From Paenibacillus cellulositrophicus (GTDB lineage: Bacteria; Bacillota; Bacilli; Paenibacillales; Paenibacillaceae), in NCBI RefSeq assembly GCF_009363095.1, contig NZ_CP045296.1, positions 372,001 through 436,000 of the forward strand: 64,000 bases of DNA, in the 5' to 3' direction. A program made the translations under genes and the position numbers. The notes beneath the pieces are model-generated. The model searched no databases, had not been told where the DNA came from, and saw only the letters and a list, made by a program, of their open reading frames with translations. Positions 24,989 through 33,197 of the stretch are shown here, piece by piece (position 1 is the stretch's first letter; each line of letters begins with the position of its first letter).

Positions 24989-25300
24989 GTGAAAGACGAC
25001 GCAATCATTCATTCGGTCATCTTTTCGCTCAAGCATGAGAAGGGTTCGTCCGCTGAACAGCGATTTCTGGAGGACGGCAGGGCTGCGCTCAGCTCGATAC
25101 CTACGGTAAAGGAATTTCAAGTATTCCGGGAAATCAGCCCCAAGAATACATATGACTTTGGTTTTTCCATGAGGTTTGACAGCCGGGCGGATTATGAAGC
25201 CTATAACGCTCATCCGCAGCACGTGGCATTTGTGAGGGACCGTTGGGATCAGGAAGTGAGCCAGTTCCTCGAAATCGATTATGCCGGATATGAGCATTGA
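24989..25300 (+). CDS. Dabb (stress-responsive alpha/beta-barrel) family protein
   Basis: A 103-residue protein with the dimeric alpha/beta ferredoxin-like pattern of the Dabb family: IIHSVIFSLKH at the start, then FGFSMRFDSRADYEAYNAHPQHVAFV near the end. Members are small stress-linked or enzyme-like proteins, mostly of unknown activity. I start at the GTG at 24989, which follows AAGGGGTG; an in-frame ATG at 24908 has no site. A TATAAT-like element lies near 24937. The GNAT gene follows 24 bases after it and may be co-transcribed. Confidence 0.75.
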   Translation: MKDDAIIHSVIFSLKHEKGSSAEQRFLEDGRAALSSIPTVKEFQVFREISPKNTYDFGFSMRFDSRADYEAYNAHPQHVAFVRDRWDQEVSQFLEIDYAGYEH

Positions 25301-25324
25301 GGCTAGATTTTCGATAGGACGAGG

Positions 25325-25861
25325 ATGGTGCAAGCTTTGAATATTCAAATTCGAACAGGCCGGAGAGATGAGATGGAAGAGATCATGCAATTGATCTCCA
25401 GATGCGTTCAGGTCATGCAGGAAGGCGGCAGCGACCAATGGGACGACGAGTATCCGAACCGGGATGTCATCGGGGAAGATCTGAGCCGGGGGACGCTGTT
25501 CGCAGCGGAAGGCGACGGGCGGATCCTGGGCATCATGGTGCTGGATCAACATCAAGACGAGCAGTATGACAAGATACCTTGGACAGAGACGGAAGGGCCT
25601 CATCTGATGATGCACCGGATCGCTGTGGATCCGATGGCCCAGGGGCAAGGAATCGCTCGTAAGCTGGTTGCTTTTGCGGAAAAGTTTGCCCAAGAGAATG
25701 GATACAAGAGCATCCGGCTCGATACATACGCCAAGAACACGCCGGCTCTTAAGCTGTACCGGGGACTCGGCTACGATCAGCGGGGCGAAGTGAACTATCC
25801 GGGACGGGAAGCGGGCTTTCCAGCTTTTGAAAAAGTGTTTGTATCGTCTTCGGCAAGGTAA
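25325..25861 (+). CDS. GNAT-family N-acetyltransferase
   Basis: A 178-residue GNAT protein. The acetyl-CoA pyrophosphate loop is visible as VDPMAQGQGIARKLVAFA, with the preceding strand MMHRIAV and a late motif TPALKLYRGLGY typical of motif B. It transfers an acetyl group to an amine on an unknown substrate. Start choice is uncertain (ATG 25325, or TTG 25337 after GAGG). A terminator shared with the convergent reductase follows. Confidence 0.85.
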   Translation: MVQALNIQIRTGRRDEMEEIMQLISRCVQVMQEGGSDQWDDEYPNRDVIGEDLSRGTLFAAEGDGRILGIMVLDQHQDEQYDKIPWTETEGPHLMMHRIAVDPMAQGQGIARKLVAFAEKFAQENGYKSIRLDTYAKNTPALKLYRGLGYDQRGEVNYPGREAGFPAFEKVFVSSSAR

Positions 25862-25884
25862 TCCGATACCGCGGCATTAAGAAA

Positions 25885-25927
25885 AAATCCCCTTTTCTCC
25901 GTACAGTGGAGACTAAGGGGATTTTTG
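25885..25927. terminator. Bidirectional terminator
   Basis: AAATCCCCTT ... AAGGGGATTT with an inner TCTCC/GGAGA stem, A-rich on the left and T-rich on the right, between the convergent GNAT and reductase genes. Confidence 0.9.
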
Positions 25928-25944
25928 TTCTGTTTATATGGCGA

Positions 25945-26601
25945 TTAAGCTCTAAACTCCGCTGGGCGCTCAGGGCTGGCTTCCGCCAACGCTTGGCGAA
26001 GGCTGTCGGCGTCATGCTCGCGGTAGCTTGGTGTACCCGGCTGCTGGCGCCAGGACTCATCCAGTCCGCCGGCGTCGATGGCGTCAAAGCCAAGTTCTTC
26101 AATCAGGTCAAGCACGACCTGCTTAGAGGCGGGGGCGTCTCCAGCAACCGGCAGCGCCAAACGTCCAGGACTGCCCTTCGGCAGGCGGCGTTCCAGCAGA
26201 TTTAGGGCGGATATGCCGTTAAAAGCTTTATTCACCGGCCGCTTCAGATGCTGTTCCACCCAGCGGCTTTCCGGCAGGCCTGCTTCAATTTCCGCGATGA
26301 GCCCGTCGCGCTGGCGGGGGTAATAGTTCCCCGTATCGATAATCACGGCATTTGGTGCAGTATGGTCGAGGATTCCGGCAGGAAGGTCAGGAATGTTTTT
26401 CTGAGGAATAGTAACAATGACGACTTCTGCACCCTGCGCCACTTCCGTGACTTCCTTGGGCGCTGCTCCCGTTTCTTCGGCAAGTGCAGCCAAGGTTTGT
26501 GGGCCTCTCGAATTGGCGATGGACACCTCATGTCCGAGTTTGGTCAGGCGGCGGGCAAGATTTCCTCCGATATTTCCGGCACCGATAATCGCAATTTTCA
26601 T
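25945..26601 (-). CDS. NADP-binding reductase (F420-reductase-like fold)
   Basis: A 218-residue protein with the N-terminal dinucleotide motif IAIIGAGNIGGNLARRL followed by SIANSRGPQTL, where R likely contacts the NADP phosphate. The fold matches the NADP/F420 oxidoreductase family, which in Bacillota are NADPH-dependent reductases of unknown substrate. The C-terminal section (DAIDAGGLDESWRQQPGTP) matches that family. Transcribed alone; an inverted repeat AACTGT-N7-ACAGTT lies upstream (26646-26664). Confidence 0.8.
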   Translation of the reverse strand: MKIAIIGAGNIGGNLARRLTKLGHEVSIANSRGPQTLAALAEETGAAPKEVTEVAQGAEVVIVTIPQKNIPDLPAGILDHTAPNAVIIDTGNYYPRQRDGLIAEIEAGLPESRWVEQHLKRPVNKAFNGISALNLLERRLPKGSPGRLALPVAGDAPASKQVVLDLIEELGFDAIDAGGLDESWRQQPGTPSYREHDADSLRQALAEASPERPAEFRA

Positions 26602-26645
26602 TTATTCCGACTTCCTTTCCCGAATTAGTTGTATATCTTCAAATA

Positions 26646-26664
26646 AACTGTAACAAAAACAGTT
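26646..26664 (-). promoter_or_regulatory. Inverted repeat upstream of the reductase gene
   Basis: AACTGT-N7-ACAGTT lies about 45 bases before the reductase start, where a MarR/HxlR/TetR-type repressor could bind. No such regulator is adjacent. Confidence 0.35.
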
Positions 26665-26685
26665 ATCGATGTAAAGCGCTGCAAA

Positions 26686-27594
26686 CTATTTTTTTCCAAA
26701 TTTATGATCCTGCTGCGGGTAGAGCTTTTGCATGGTATCCAAGAAGCCTCGCAGAAGAGGAGAGATGTGGTCCTTTTTCCATACAAAAGACATCCTGTAT
26801 GCGGATTGGCTAACTCCAAGTACTGGCTTATATGCGAGATCGGTGCGCAAATGCCGGGCAGATTCATGAATCAGGGCAATGCCGAGACCCGATGAAACGA
26901 GCGACAACAACGTATGCATTTCGTCGGCCGTTTGAACAATGGCTGGACTGAACCCTGCCTCCATGCATACTTGAATCATGGTATCGTAATAAACCTTTCC
27001 AACTTCCCGGTTGGTAGTAATAAACGATTCCCTGCTTAATTCGCCGATATGCACAGTATGGCGGTTACCCAAAGGATGTTCGGGAGGGAGTGCGACCCAG
27101 AAAGGCTCGCTCCGGATGGAGTAGGACATAAGAAGCGGCTCGTTCACGGGAATGCCTGTAATACCGATGCTAAGCGTGCCATCCAACAGAGCTTCGATTT
27201 GGGAAGATGAATGTAAATGGCATGGTGTGATTTGGACTTCGGGATATGTTTGACGGTACGCAGAAATGACCTGGGGAAGAATGTCCCAAGTTGCGGATTC
27301 CACGAATCCGATCCTGAGTTCTCCGATCATCCCCGAAAATGCACTCCTAACCTTGTCCACGGCACGATCCGCGTGGTGGAGCAAGTTTCTGGCTTCCTCA
27401 TAAAATAAAATGCCGGCCGATGTCAGGGAAACACTTCGCTTGGTACGGATAAACAAGGCCCCGCCTAGCTCCTGTTCAAGCTGGCGAATCTGCTGACTAA
27501 GTGCAGGCTGGGCGATTCCCACCCGATCGGCTGCCCGTCCGAAATGCAGTTCTTCGGCCAAAGTGACGAAATATTTGAGCTGCCTCAGTTCCAT
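26686..27594 (-). CDS. LysR-family transcriptional regulator
   Basis: A 302-residue LysR-type regulator with the N-terminal winged helix (LRQLKYFVTLAEELHFGRAA ... PALSQQIRQLEQELG) and a two-lobed effector domain. GGAGG precedes the ATG. It is divergent from an SDR gene, the usual arrangement for a LysR protein and its target. Two palindromes in the 137-base gap are candidate binding sites. The inducer is unknown. Confidence 0.9.
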   Translation of the reverse strand: MELRQLKYFVTLAEELHFGRAADRVGIAQPALSQQIRQLEQELGGALFIRTKRSVSLTSAGILFYEEARNLLHHADRAVDKVRSAFSGMIGELRIGFVESATWDILPQVISAYRQTYPEVQITPCHLHSSSQIEALLDGTLSIGITGIPVNEPLLMSYSIRSEPFWVALPPEHPLGNRHTVHIGELSRESFITTNREVGKVYYDTMIQVCMEAGFSPAIVQTADEMHTLLSLVSSGLGIALIHESARHLRTDLAYKPVLGVSQSAYRMSFVWKKDHISPLLRGFLDTMQKLYPQQDHKFGKK

Positions 27595-27618
27595 AGCGAT
27601 CCTCCAATCCCCTTTTTT

Positions 27619-27699
27619 AATAAGTAAAACTTATTACAGAAATATAAAACCGATATTTCACTTATGATTGGATTGATATTACAATAGAATTCATCCAAT
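27619..27699. promoter_or_regulatory. LysR/SDR divergent control region
   Basis: Two palindromic elements: AATAAGT-AAA-ACTTATT at 27619-27635, which contains the LysR-style T-N11-A motif, and ATTGGAT-N19-ATCCAAT at 27667-27699. A -10-like TACAAT (27680-27685) for the SDR lies inside the second, with a weak TTCACT -35. Confidence 0.5.
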
Positions 27700-27731
27700 G
27701 TCACACACATGCGAAGGGAAAGGTGATCAAG

Positions 27732-28481
27732 ATGACTCCAATGAAACGTACAGCGATCGTAACTGGCGGAAGCAGTGGAATCGGATTCTCGATTGCTCAA
27801 AGGCTCATACAAGAAGAAATCGGTGTCATGATCCTTGGCAGACACGAAACTTCCCTGAGGGAAGCATGTAAGCGGCTGGGCGAAGGCGCTTCATGGGTAC
27901 AAGCGGATGTACGCCGTCGTGAAGATGTACAGCGGGCCGTCGAGGAGGTAGTCCACCAAAACGGACGTTTAGATATAGTGATTAACAATGCGGGATTCAT
28001 GGGTGAGGCCGTTTCTACCGGAGTGCCTCTTGAGGATTCCGAACAATTCTGGGATGACATTATTGGCGTGAACTTGAAGGGGGCATTTTTGATGACGGCT
28101 GCCGCAGCGCCATACCTGGCAAGTCCGGGCGGAAGGATCGTCAATATCAGCTCGATCGGGGCGTTTACAGGTGGAAGCGGCCCCGGATCCCTGGCATACG
28201 CCGCCTCGAAATCCGGGCTCCATGGCCTCACGTACGCTGCAGCCCGAGAGCTGAGCGTCAGAGGGATAACGGTGAATGCCGTGGCTCCAGGCCTGATTAC
28301 GGATACCGGTTTTGGCCACCGTGAGGATAAACTGCAGCAGCTGATCCCGAATATTGCCGCCGGGCGTCCGGGGACGCCGGACGAGGTAGCTGCCGCGGTC
28401 TTATACTTGATTTCGCCGGATGCATCTTATGTCACTGGAGAAATTCTGAACGTCAATGGCGGATGGCTTTTTGGGAGATGA
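27732..28481 (+). CDS. Short-chain dehydrogenase/reductase (FabG-like)
   Basis: A 249-residue classical SDR: TGGSSGIG glycine motif near residue 10, NNAG (about 85), catalytic Ser in NISSIG, and YAASK for the Tyr/Lys pair. The C-terminal ending (SYVTGEILNVNGGW) is typical of FabG-like oxidoreductases. I start at ATG 27732, six bases after AAAGGTG. The substrate is unknown; it is the probable target of the divergent LysR protein. Confidence 0.88.
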   Translation: MTPMKRTAIVTGGSSGIGFSIAQRLIQEEIGVMILGRHETSLREACKRLGEGASWVQADVRRREDVQRAVEEVVHQNGRLDIVINNAGFMGEAVSTGVPLEDSEQFWDDIIGVNLKGAFLMTAAAAPYLASPGGRIVNISSIGAFTGGSGPGSLAYAASKSGLHGLTYAAARELSVRGITVNAVAPGLITDTGFGHREDKLQQLIPNIAAGRPGTPDEVAAAVLYLISPDASYVTGEILNVNGGWLFGR

Positions 28482-28519
28482 CGTCTTTCATGCCGGATAT
28501 GGCCAACACATACGCACAC

Positions 28520-28548
28520 TAGCGCCTTAAACCAGGGCGCTTTTTTTA
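28520..28548 (+). terminator. Terminator of the SDR gene, abutting the repeat array
   Basis: An AGCGCC / GGGCGCT hairpin with TTTTTTT. The first array copy begins directly after the T tract, in the same manner that each array copy begins after the T tract of the preceding one. Confidence 0.75.
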
Positions 28549-29102
28549 ATATCAGAAAGTATAAACTCCAGAGCCATGGCTTCCTGATATTGCAAGAAAA
28601 ACTTCCTTTAGAGGCGGTCTGACTTCTGTGAAGGTACGTCGATAGACGTTTTTTTTATAATATCAGAAAGTATAAACTCCAGAGCCATGGCTTCCTGATA
28701 TTGCAAGAAAAACTTCCTTTAGAGGCGGTCTGTCTTCTGTGAAGGTACGTCGATAGACGTTTTTTTTATAATATCAGAAAGTATAAACTCCAGAGCCATG
28801 GCTCCCTGATATTGCAAGAAAAACTTCCTTTAGACGCGTCTGTCTTCTTTGAGGGTACGTCGATAGACGTTTTTTTTATAATATCAGAATGTATAAACTC
28901 CAGAGCCATGGCTCCCTGATATTGCAAGAAAAACTTCCTTTAGACGCGGTCTGTCTTCTTTGAGGGTACTTCGATAGACGTTTTTCTTATAATATCAGAA
29001 TGTATAAACTCCAGAGCCATGGCTCCCTGATATTGCAAGAAAAACTTCCTTTAGACGCGGTCTGTCTTCTTTGAGGGTACTTCGATAGACGTTTTTCTTA
29101 TT
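28549..29102 (+). repeat. Five tandem copies of a 110-111 bp repeat
   Basis: Copies start at 28549, 28660, 28771, 28881 and 28992. Each begins ATATCAG, holds a matching CTGATAT about 40 bases on, and an AGCCATGGCT palindrome. In copies 1-3 the unit ends ACGTC-GATA-GACGT followed by eight T, like a small terminator; in copies 4-5 this is ACTTC-GATA-GACGT with TTTTTCTT, so the stem and T tract are weakened. The junctions of copies read TATAATATCAG, containing a -10-like hexamer. Copies 1-2 and copies 4-5 are near-identical pairs and copy 3 is mixed. Copies 4 and 5 contain a 24-codon frame from ATGTATAAA but without a ribosome binding site, so coding is unlikely. Confidence 0.95.
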
Positions 29103-29325
29103 TTGTGAAAAATCGGTAATTTCTGAATCATGTCCACTTAATGGGAAAAGCTACCCATGATCAGGTTCCAGAAAGGAAAACTTAATCTGGGAAAATTACA
29201 GATTAAACAAATGCAATCACAGCTGACGGGAGTGAACTTTGCCTGTATGTTTCCCCTGCATGTCATCCTCGCCAGGGCCAGAAAAAGCCTGATACATCAA
29301 GGGTTTAGGCAGGATTCATAAAGTT
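29103..29325. other. Non-coding stretch between the repeat array and the mtl promoter
   Basis: No credible gene. An ATGGG-N8-CCCAT inverted repeat lies near 29141-29158; otherwise I see nothing to name. Confidence 0.5.
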
Positions 29326-29347
29326 TTGTCATCAGGGCTCCTGACAA
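29326..29347 (+). promoter_or_regulatory. MtlR-like box upstream of mtlA
   Basis: TTGTCA-N10-TGACAA with GGCTCC in the spacer. It resembles, from memory, the Bacillus MtlR site (TTGTCA-N9-TGCCAA with a GGCTCC spacer). It ends 18 bases before the -35 box, the position expected of an activator. Confidence 0.6.
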
Positions 29348-29365
29348 TATAGCGTTTTCATTTTA

Positions 29366-29394
29366 TTGAGTGTCAGGTTGATGTCGGCTAGGAT
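29366..29394 (+). promoter_or_regulatory. Putative mtl operon promoter
   Basis: TTGAGT at 29366-29371, a 17-base spacer and TAGGAT at 29389-29394. A weak -10 fits an activated promoter under the upstream MtlR-like box. Confidence 0.5.
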
Positions 29395-29459
29395 GGATAT
29401 AGGACGAACGACGTATTGCAAAATACCGTTCGACAAAAGTTTACAAGGAGGTTATCCTC

Positions 29460-30935
29460 ATGGCCCAATCCACATCTTCCTCCGCATCCGGTGCCGCCCG
29501 GGTCGGAGTTCAAAAATTCGGGCGCTTCCTGAGCGGCATGGTCATGCCGAACATCGGAGCGTTCATCGCGTGGGGCTTGATCACGGCACTGTTCATACCG
29601 ACCGGCTGGATCCCGAACGAGTATCTCGCGAAGCTGGTCGACCCGATGATCAAGTACCTGCTCCCGCTGTTGATCGGATACACTGGCGGTACGATGGTGC
29701 ACAAGCAGCGCGGCGGCGTGATCGGTGCCCTGGTCACGATGGGCGTTATTATCGGAACCGACATTCCGATGTTCCTCGGCGCGATGGCCGTCGGTCCAGG
29801 AGCTGCCTGGGTGCTCAAACAGTTTGACAGAGCCGTCGAAGGCAAAATCAAGTCCGGCTTCGAAATGCTCGTCAACAACTTCTCGCTCGGCATTATCGGC
29901 GGTGTGCTCGTCTTGATCGCTTATTCGATCGTGGGACGCATCATCGAAGCCGTCACCAACGTGCTTTCCTCCGGCGTCGAGTTTCTGGTTCATCACCACC
30001 TGATTCCGCTCGTCAACATTTTGATCGAGCCGGCGAAGGTGCTGTTCCTGAACAACGCTATCAATCACGGGGTGTTGAGCCCGATCGCGATTGAACAAGC
30101 GCAGACCGCGGGCAAGTCCATCCTGTTCATGCTCGAATCGAACCCGGGTCCCGGACTCGGTATCCTGCTCGCTTATATGATCGTAGGCCGGGGTTCTGCA
30201 CGTCAATCTGCACCGGGTGCGGCGATTATTCACTTCTTTGGCGGGATTCATGAAATTTACTTCCCGTACATTCTGATGAACCCACGTCTCATTCTGGCGG
30301 CAATGGCCGGCGGCGTGACAGGCACATTTACGTTCTCGCTGCTGAACGCGGGACTCGTTGGCCCGCCATCTCCGGGCAGCATCATCGCTTACCTGGCCAT
30401 GGCGCCGCGGGGAGAAATCCTACCCGTACTGAGCGGGGTCATCACCGCTGCGATCGTATCCTTCGTCGTGGCTGCGCTTCTGCTGAAAACCAGCAAGAAG
30501 ACGGAAGAAGACCAGGACGATCTTGAAGAAGCAACGAAACGTATGAAAGACATGAAAGCTGCAGGAACTCCAGCTGCTGCGGCGGCCGCTGCGGAAGAAG
30601 GGGCGAAAGAAGCAACGGCACCTTCGGCGGCAAGCACTGCTGAAGGGCAGAAGAGCAAAGACGAGGTTCACAAAATCGTCTTCGCCTGTGACGCCGGCAT
30701 GGGCTCCAGCGCCATGGGCGCTTCCATCCTTCGCAAGAAGATGAAAACCGCCGGATCGCCGATCGAAGTCACGAACACGGCGATCAGCGACATTCCGTCC
30801 GACGCGGATATCGTTGTCACGCATAAAACGTTGACCGACCGTGCTCGCGGCGTAGCGCCGCAAGCAGAGCATATTTCCATCGACAACTTCCTGAAGAGTC
30901 CGGAATATGACGAGCTTGTCGAACGCTTGAAATAA
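29460..30935 (+). CDS. mtlA: PTS mannitol transporter subunit IICB
   Basis: Imports mannitol and phosphorylates it to mannitol-1-phosphate at the membrane. The 491-residue protein has an N-terminal IIC domain (about 1-345; several helices, and the IIC motif GGIHEIYFPYI with its Glu), an Ala/Glu-rich linker (about 360-400), and a IIB domain with the phospho-accepting Cys410 in FACDAGMGSSAMG. The IIA domain is a separate gene (33198), as in Bacillus. A strong AAGGAGG site precedes the ATG. First gene of mtlA-R-F-D-ptsI-ptsH. Confidence 0.95.
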   Translation: MAQSTSSSASGAARVGVQKFGRFLSGMVMPNIGAFIAWGLITALFIPTGWIPNEYLAKLVDPMIKYLLPLLIGYTGGTMVHKQRGGVIGALVTMGVIIGTDIPMFLGAMAVGPGAAWVLKQFDRAVEGKIKSGFEMLVNNFSLGIIGGVLVLIAYSIVGRIIEAVTNVLSSGVEFLVHHHLIPLVNILIEPAKVLFLNNAINHGVLSPIAIEQAQTAGKSILFMLESNPGPGLGILLAYMIVGRGSARQSAPGAAIIHFFGGIHEIYFPYILMNPRLILAAMAGGVTGTFTFSLLNAGLVGPPSPGSIIAYLAMAPRGEILPVLSGVITAAIVSFVVAALLLKTSKKTEEDQDDLEEATKRMKDMKAAGTPAAAAAAAEEGAKEATAPSAASTAEGQKSKDEVHKIVFACDAGMGSSAMGASILRKKMKTAGSPIEVTNTAISDIPSDADIVVTHKTLTDRARGVAPQAEHISIDNFLKSPEYDELVERLK

Positions 30936-31020
30936 CTATAAAAACGCTTGAGGCGAATGGATGCGGGCATATGGGCCGGCATCCAAGCGCCTTTTGCGGT
31001 CGTTATGGAGGCTAAGGGGC

Positions 31021-33192
31021 ATGGAATTGTCACACCGTGTAAGACAGATCTTGGATTTGCTGCTGCGCAGCCCTTCGGAGAGTACGGTTGCCGAAATCGC
31101 CAGCAGCATTCGGGTCAGCCCGCGGACGGTGCACAGGGAGCTGGACACGGTCGAGAGCTATCTGCATCGGCACGGGATTACGCTTCACCGGAAAGCCGGT
31201 TCCGGCCTCAGTGTAGAAGGTGATCCTTCACAAATTGAACAAGTCCGTTCGGAGCTGCTCATGCCCGCCGAGATCGAATATTCGGCGGATGAGCGGCAGG
31301 TATACCTCCTTGCCCGGCTGCTCGGTTCGTGGGAACCGGTGAAGCTGTTTACGCTTGCCCACGAGATGAAGGTCACGGTACCGACCGTAGGAGCGGATCT
31401 GGACGATTTGACCGACTGGATCGGCAAACAAGGCTTGCTGCTGATCCGTCGGCGAGGTTATGGAGTGGAAATTACCGGCTCGGAGCCCTTGATCCGCGAG
31501 GCGATTCGTACACTCGTCCGCTTCCGGTTGGATGACTTGTCGCTTATCGGGTATTCGGAGCAGAATCCGCATCATCCAGTGGATGCCAGAATCGCCTCAA
31601 TGGCCGGGGCGGACCGCATTTCGACGATCGAAGAAACCTTATGGAAGTGGGAGGAGCGGCATCAGGAAGAATCCTTCAGTGAGGAAGCCTATACCGATCT
31701 GCTGATCCGGCTGTCCATCGCGGCAGCCCGCATTCGCAAGGGCATCACAATCACTGAAGCGGAAGCCGACCGCCTCATCAATCTGCGGCGGTTTGACCGG
31801 CCATCTGCTATGCCGGCTCAAGACCATAAAATGAAGTCTGCTGAACTTTTATGCGATGAGTTGAGTGAAGTTCTGAACATGGAATATTCGCTGCCTGAAG
31901 TGAGGTATACCGCAGAACTTCTTGAAAGAGCCTTAGCTCATTCGACAGGAATGCTTCCGGCGGACGATCTGGAGCTTGCCGGAACGGTCCGGTCGCTCAT
32001 CCGCAAAATGAGGGAACTGGATGCGAACGACTACACCGCTGACCGCTCCCTTCGGGACGGTTTGTTCATGCACCTGAAAGCGGCGATGGAACGAATCACA
32101 GCAGGGCAGCGGATCCGGAATCCGCTGCTGGATACGATCCGCAAGGACTATGCCGAGCTGTTCGGCCGGGTCCGGCAGGCAGCGGACGCCGTTTTTCCTT
32201 CCGTCCGCATCCCGGACGAAGAGATCGCTTTTTTGGTGATGCATTTTGGAGCCGCGCGGGAGCGGATCGGCCAGATCCATCAGCATTTGCGAGCGGTGAT
32301 CGTATGCACAAGCGGGATCGGCTCTTCGAAAATGCTGGCAGTTCGGCTGCGCAAAGAATTTCCGCAGCTCCAAATCGTCGAACAGGCTTCATGGTATGAG
32401 GCCGCAAGGATACCGAGAACGGACTATGATTTGATCATCAGTACCGTCGATTTGCCGCTGCCGGAGGAACAATATTTGAAGCTGAGCCCGCTGCTTACCC
32501 CATCTGAAGCGGAGAAGCTCCGGGATTATATCCGGCACCGCGGCGTGAAGCACCTGCCGGACGCGTTATCAGCGGATGCCGAGCCGCTGCCAGGATTACT
32601 GGAGGATTTGGCACCTGAGCTGAGAGATTGGCCTGCCGGACGCCGGGAAGCGGCCGGCACAGCCGATATCGACGGCTTGCGTTCATTGCACCAAACCCTC
32701 CAGCAAAGCATTGAGCTCCTGGAAGCTTTTCGCGTGCTGCCGCTGCGAATCGAAGGGCAGCCGAGCCTTGATCAATGGCTGCTTGCCGCCTGCACAGCGC
32801 CGACGCTCCGGGACGTGATCATCGACCCGGAAGCGGTCGCGGCTCTGCTGCTGCAGCGGGAACAGCACGGGACCCAGCTGATTCCCGGCACGGAGCTGGC
32901 GCTGTTTCATACGCGCAGCAATGCGGTGAAACGGCCGGCTTTGCTGCTCTTTGCACTGGATCAGCCGTTCAAGCTGGATGACTCAGGTGACGTTGAGCTG
33001 TCGCGCTTTTTGCTGATGCTGGCTCCGCGGCAGCTCGAGCGGGAAACCCTGGAGGTGCTGAGCGAAATCAGCGCAACGCTGCTGGACACGGATATGATTG
33101 AAGCCCTTGCGGAGGGGGATGAAGGGCGCATCAGGGAACTATTGTCCGCCCATCTCCGTGCATACTTAAAAAACAAATTGGAAAGAGAGTGA
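31021..33192 (+). CDS. mtlR: MtlR mannitol operon activator (PTS-regulated)
   Basis: A 723-residue DNA-binding activator. Domains in order: N-terminal helix-turn-helix (VAEIASSIRVSPRTVHREL), a second HTH-like section, two PTS regulation domains (about 190-410), a Gat-type IIB-like domain with Cys429 in VIVCTSGIGSSK, and a IIA-like domain with a candidate phospho-His630 in GTELALFHTRS. In Bacillus, phosphorylation of these sites by HPr and by the mannitol EII proteins tunes activity. The ATG at 31021 follows GGAGG. It lies inside the operon it probably activates, giving positive feedback. Confidence 0.92.
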   Translation: MELSHRVRQILDLLLRSPSESTVAEIASSIRVSPRTVHRELDTVESYLHRHGITLHRKAGSGLSVEGDPSQIEQVRSELLMPAEIEYSADERQVYLLARLLGSWEPVKLFTLAHEMKVTVPTVGADLDDLTDWIGKQGLLLIRRRGYGVEITGSEPLIREAIRTLVRFRLDDLSLIGYSEQNPHHPVDARIASMAGADRISTIEETLWKWEERHQEESFSEEAYTDLLIRLSIAAARIRKGITITEAEADRLINLRRFDRPSAMPAQDHKMKSAELLCDELSEVLNMEYSLPEVRYTAELLERALAHSTGMLPADDLELAGTVRSLIRKMRELDANDYTADRSLRDGLFMHLKAAMERITAGQRIRNPLLDTIRKDYAELFGRVRQAADAVFPSVRIPDEEIAFLVMHFGAARERIGQIHQHLRAVIVCTSGIGSSKMLAVRLRKEFPQLQIVEQASWYEAARIPRTDYDLIISTVDLPLPEEQYLKLSPLLTPSEAEKLRDYIRHRGVKHLPDALSADAEPLPGLLEDLAPELRDWPAGRREAAGTADIDGLRSLHQTLQQSIELLEAFRVLPLRIEGQPSLDQWLLAACTAPTLRDVIIDPEAVAALLLQREQHGTQLIPGTELALFHTRSNAVKRPALLLFALDQPFKLDDSGDVELSRFLLMLAPRQLERETLEVLSEISATLLDTDMIEALAEGDEGRIRELLSAHLRAYLKNKLERE

Positions 33193-33197
33193 TCATC

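Noticed and set aside
28881..29080. Small peptide (24 codons from ATGTATAAA) in array copies 4 and 5
   Set aside because: Copies 1-3 have AAG in place of the start codon, and no ribosome binding site precedes it.
28549..29102. CRISPR array
   Set aside because: The repeats are 110-111 bp and contiguous with no unique spacers, and no cas genes are present.
29326..29353. Promoter TTGTCA-16-TATAGC
   Set aside because: The hexamers fit loosely, but TTGTCA/TGACAA symmetry and its place upstream of a better promoter suggest an activator box instead.
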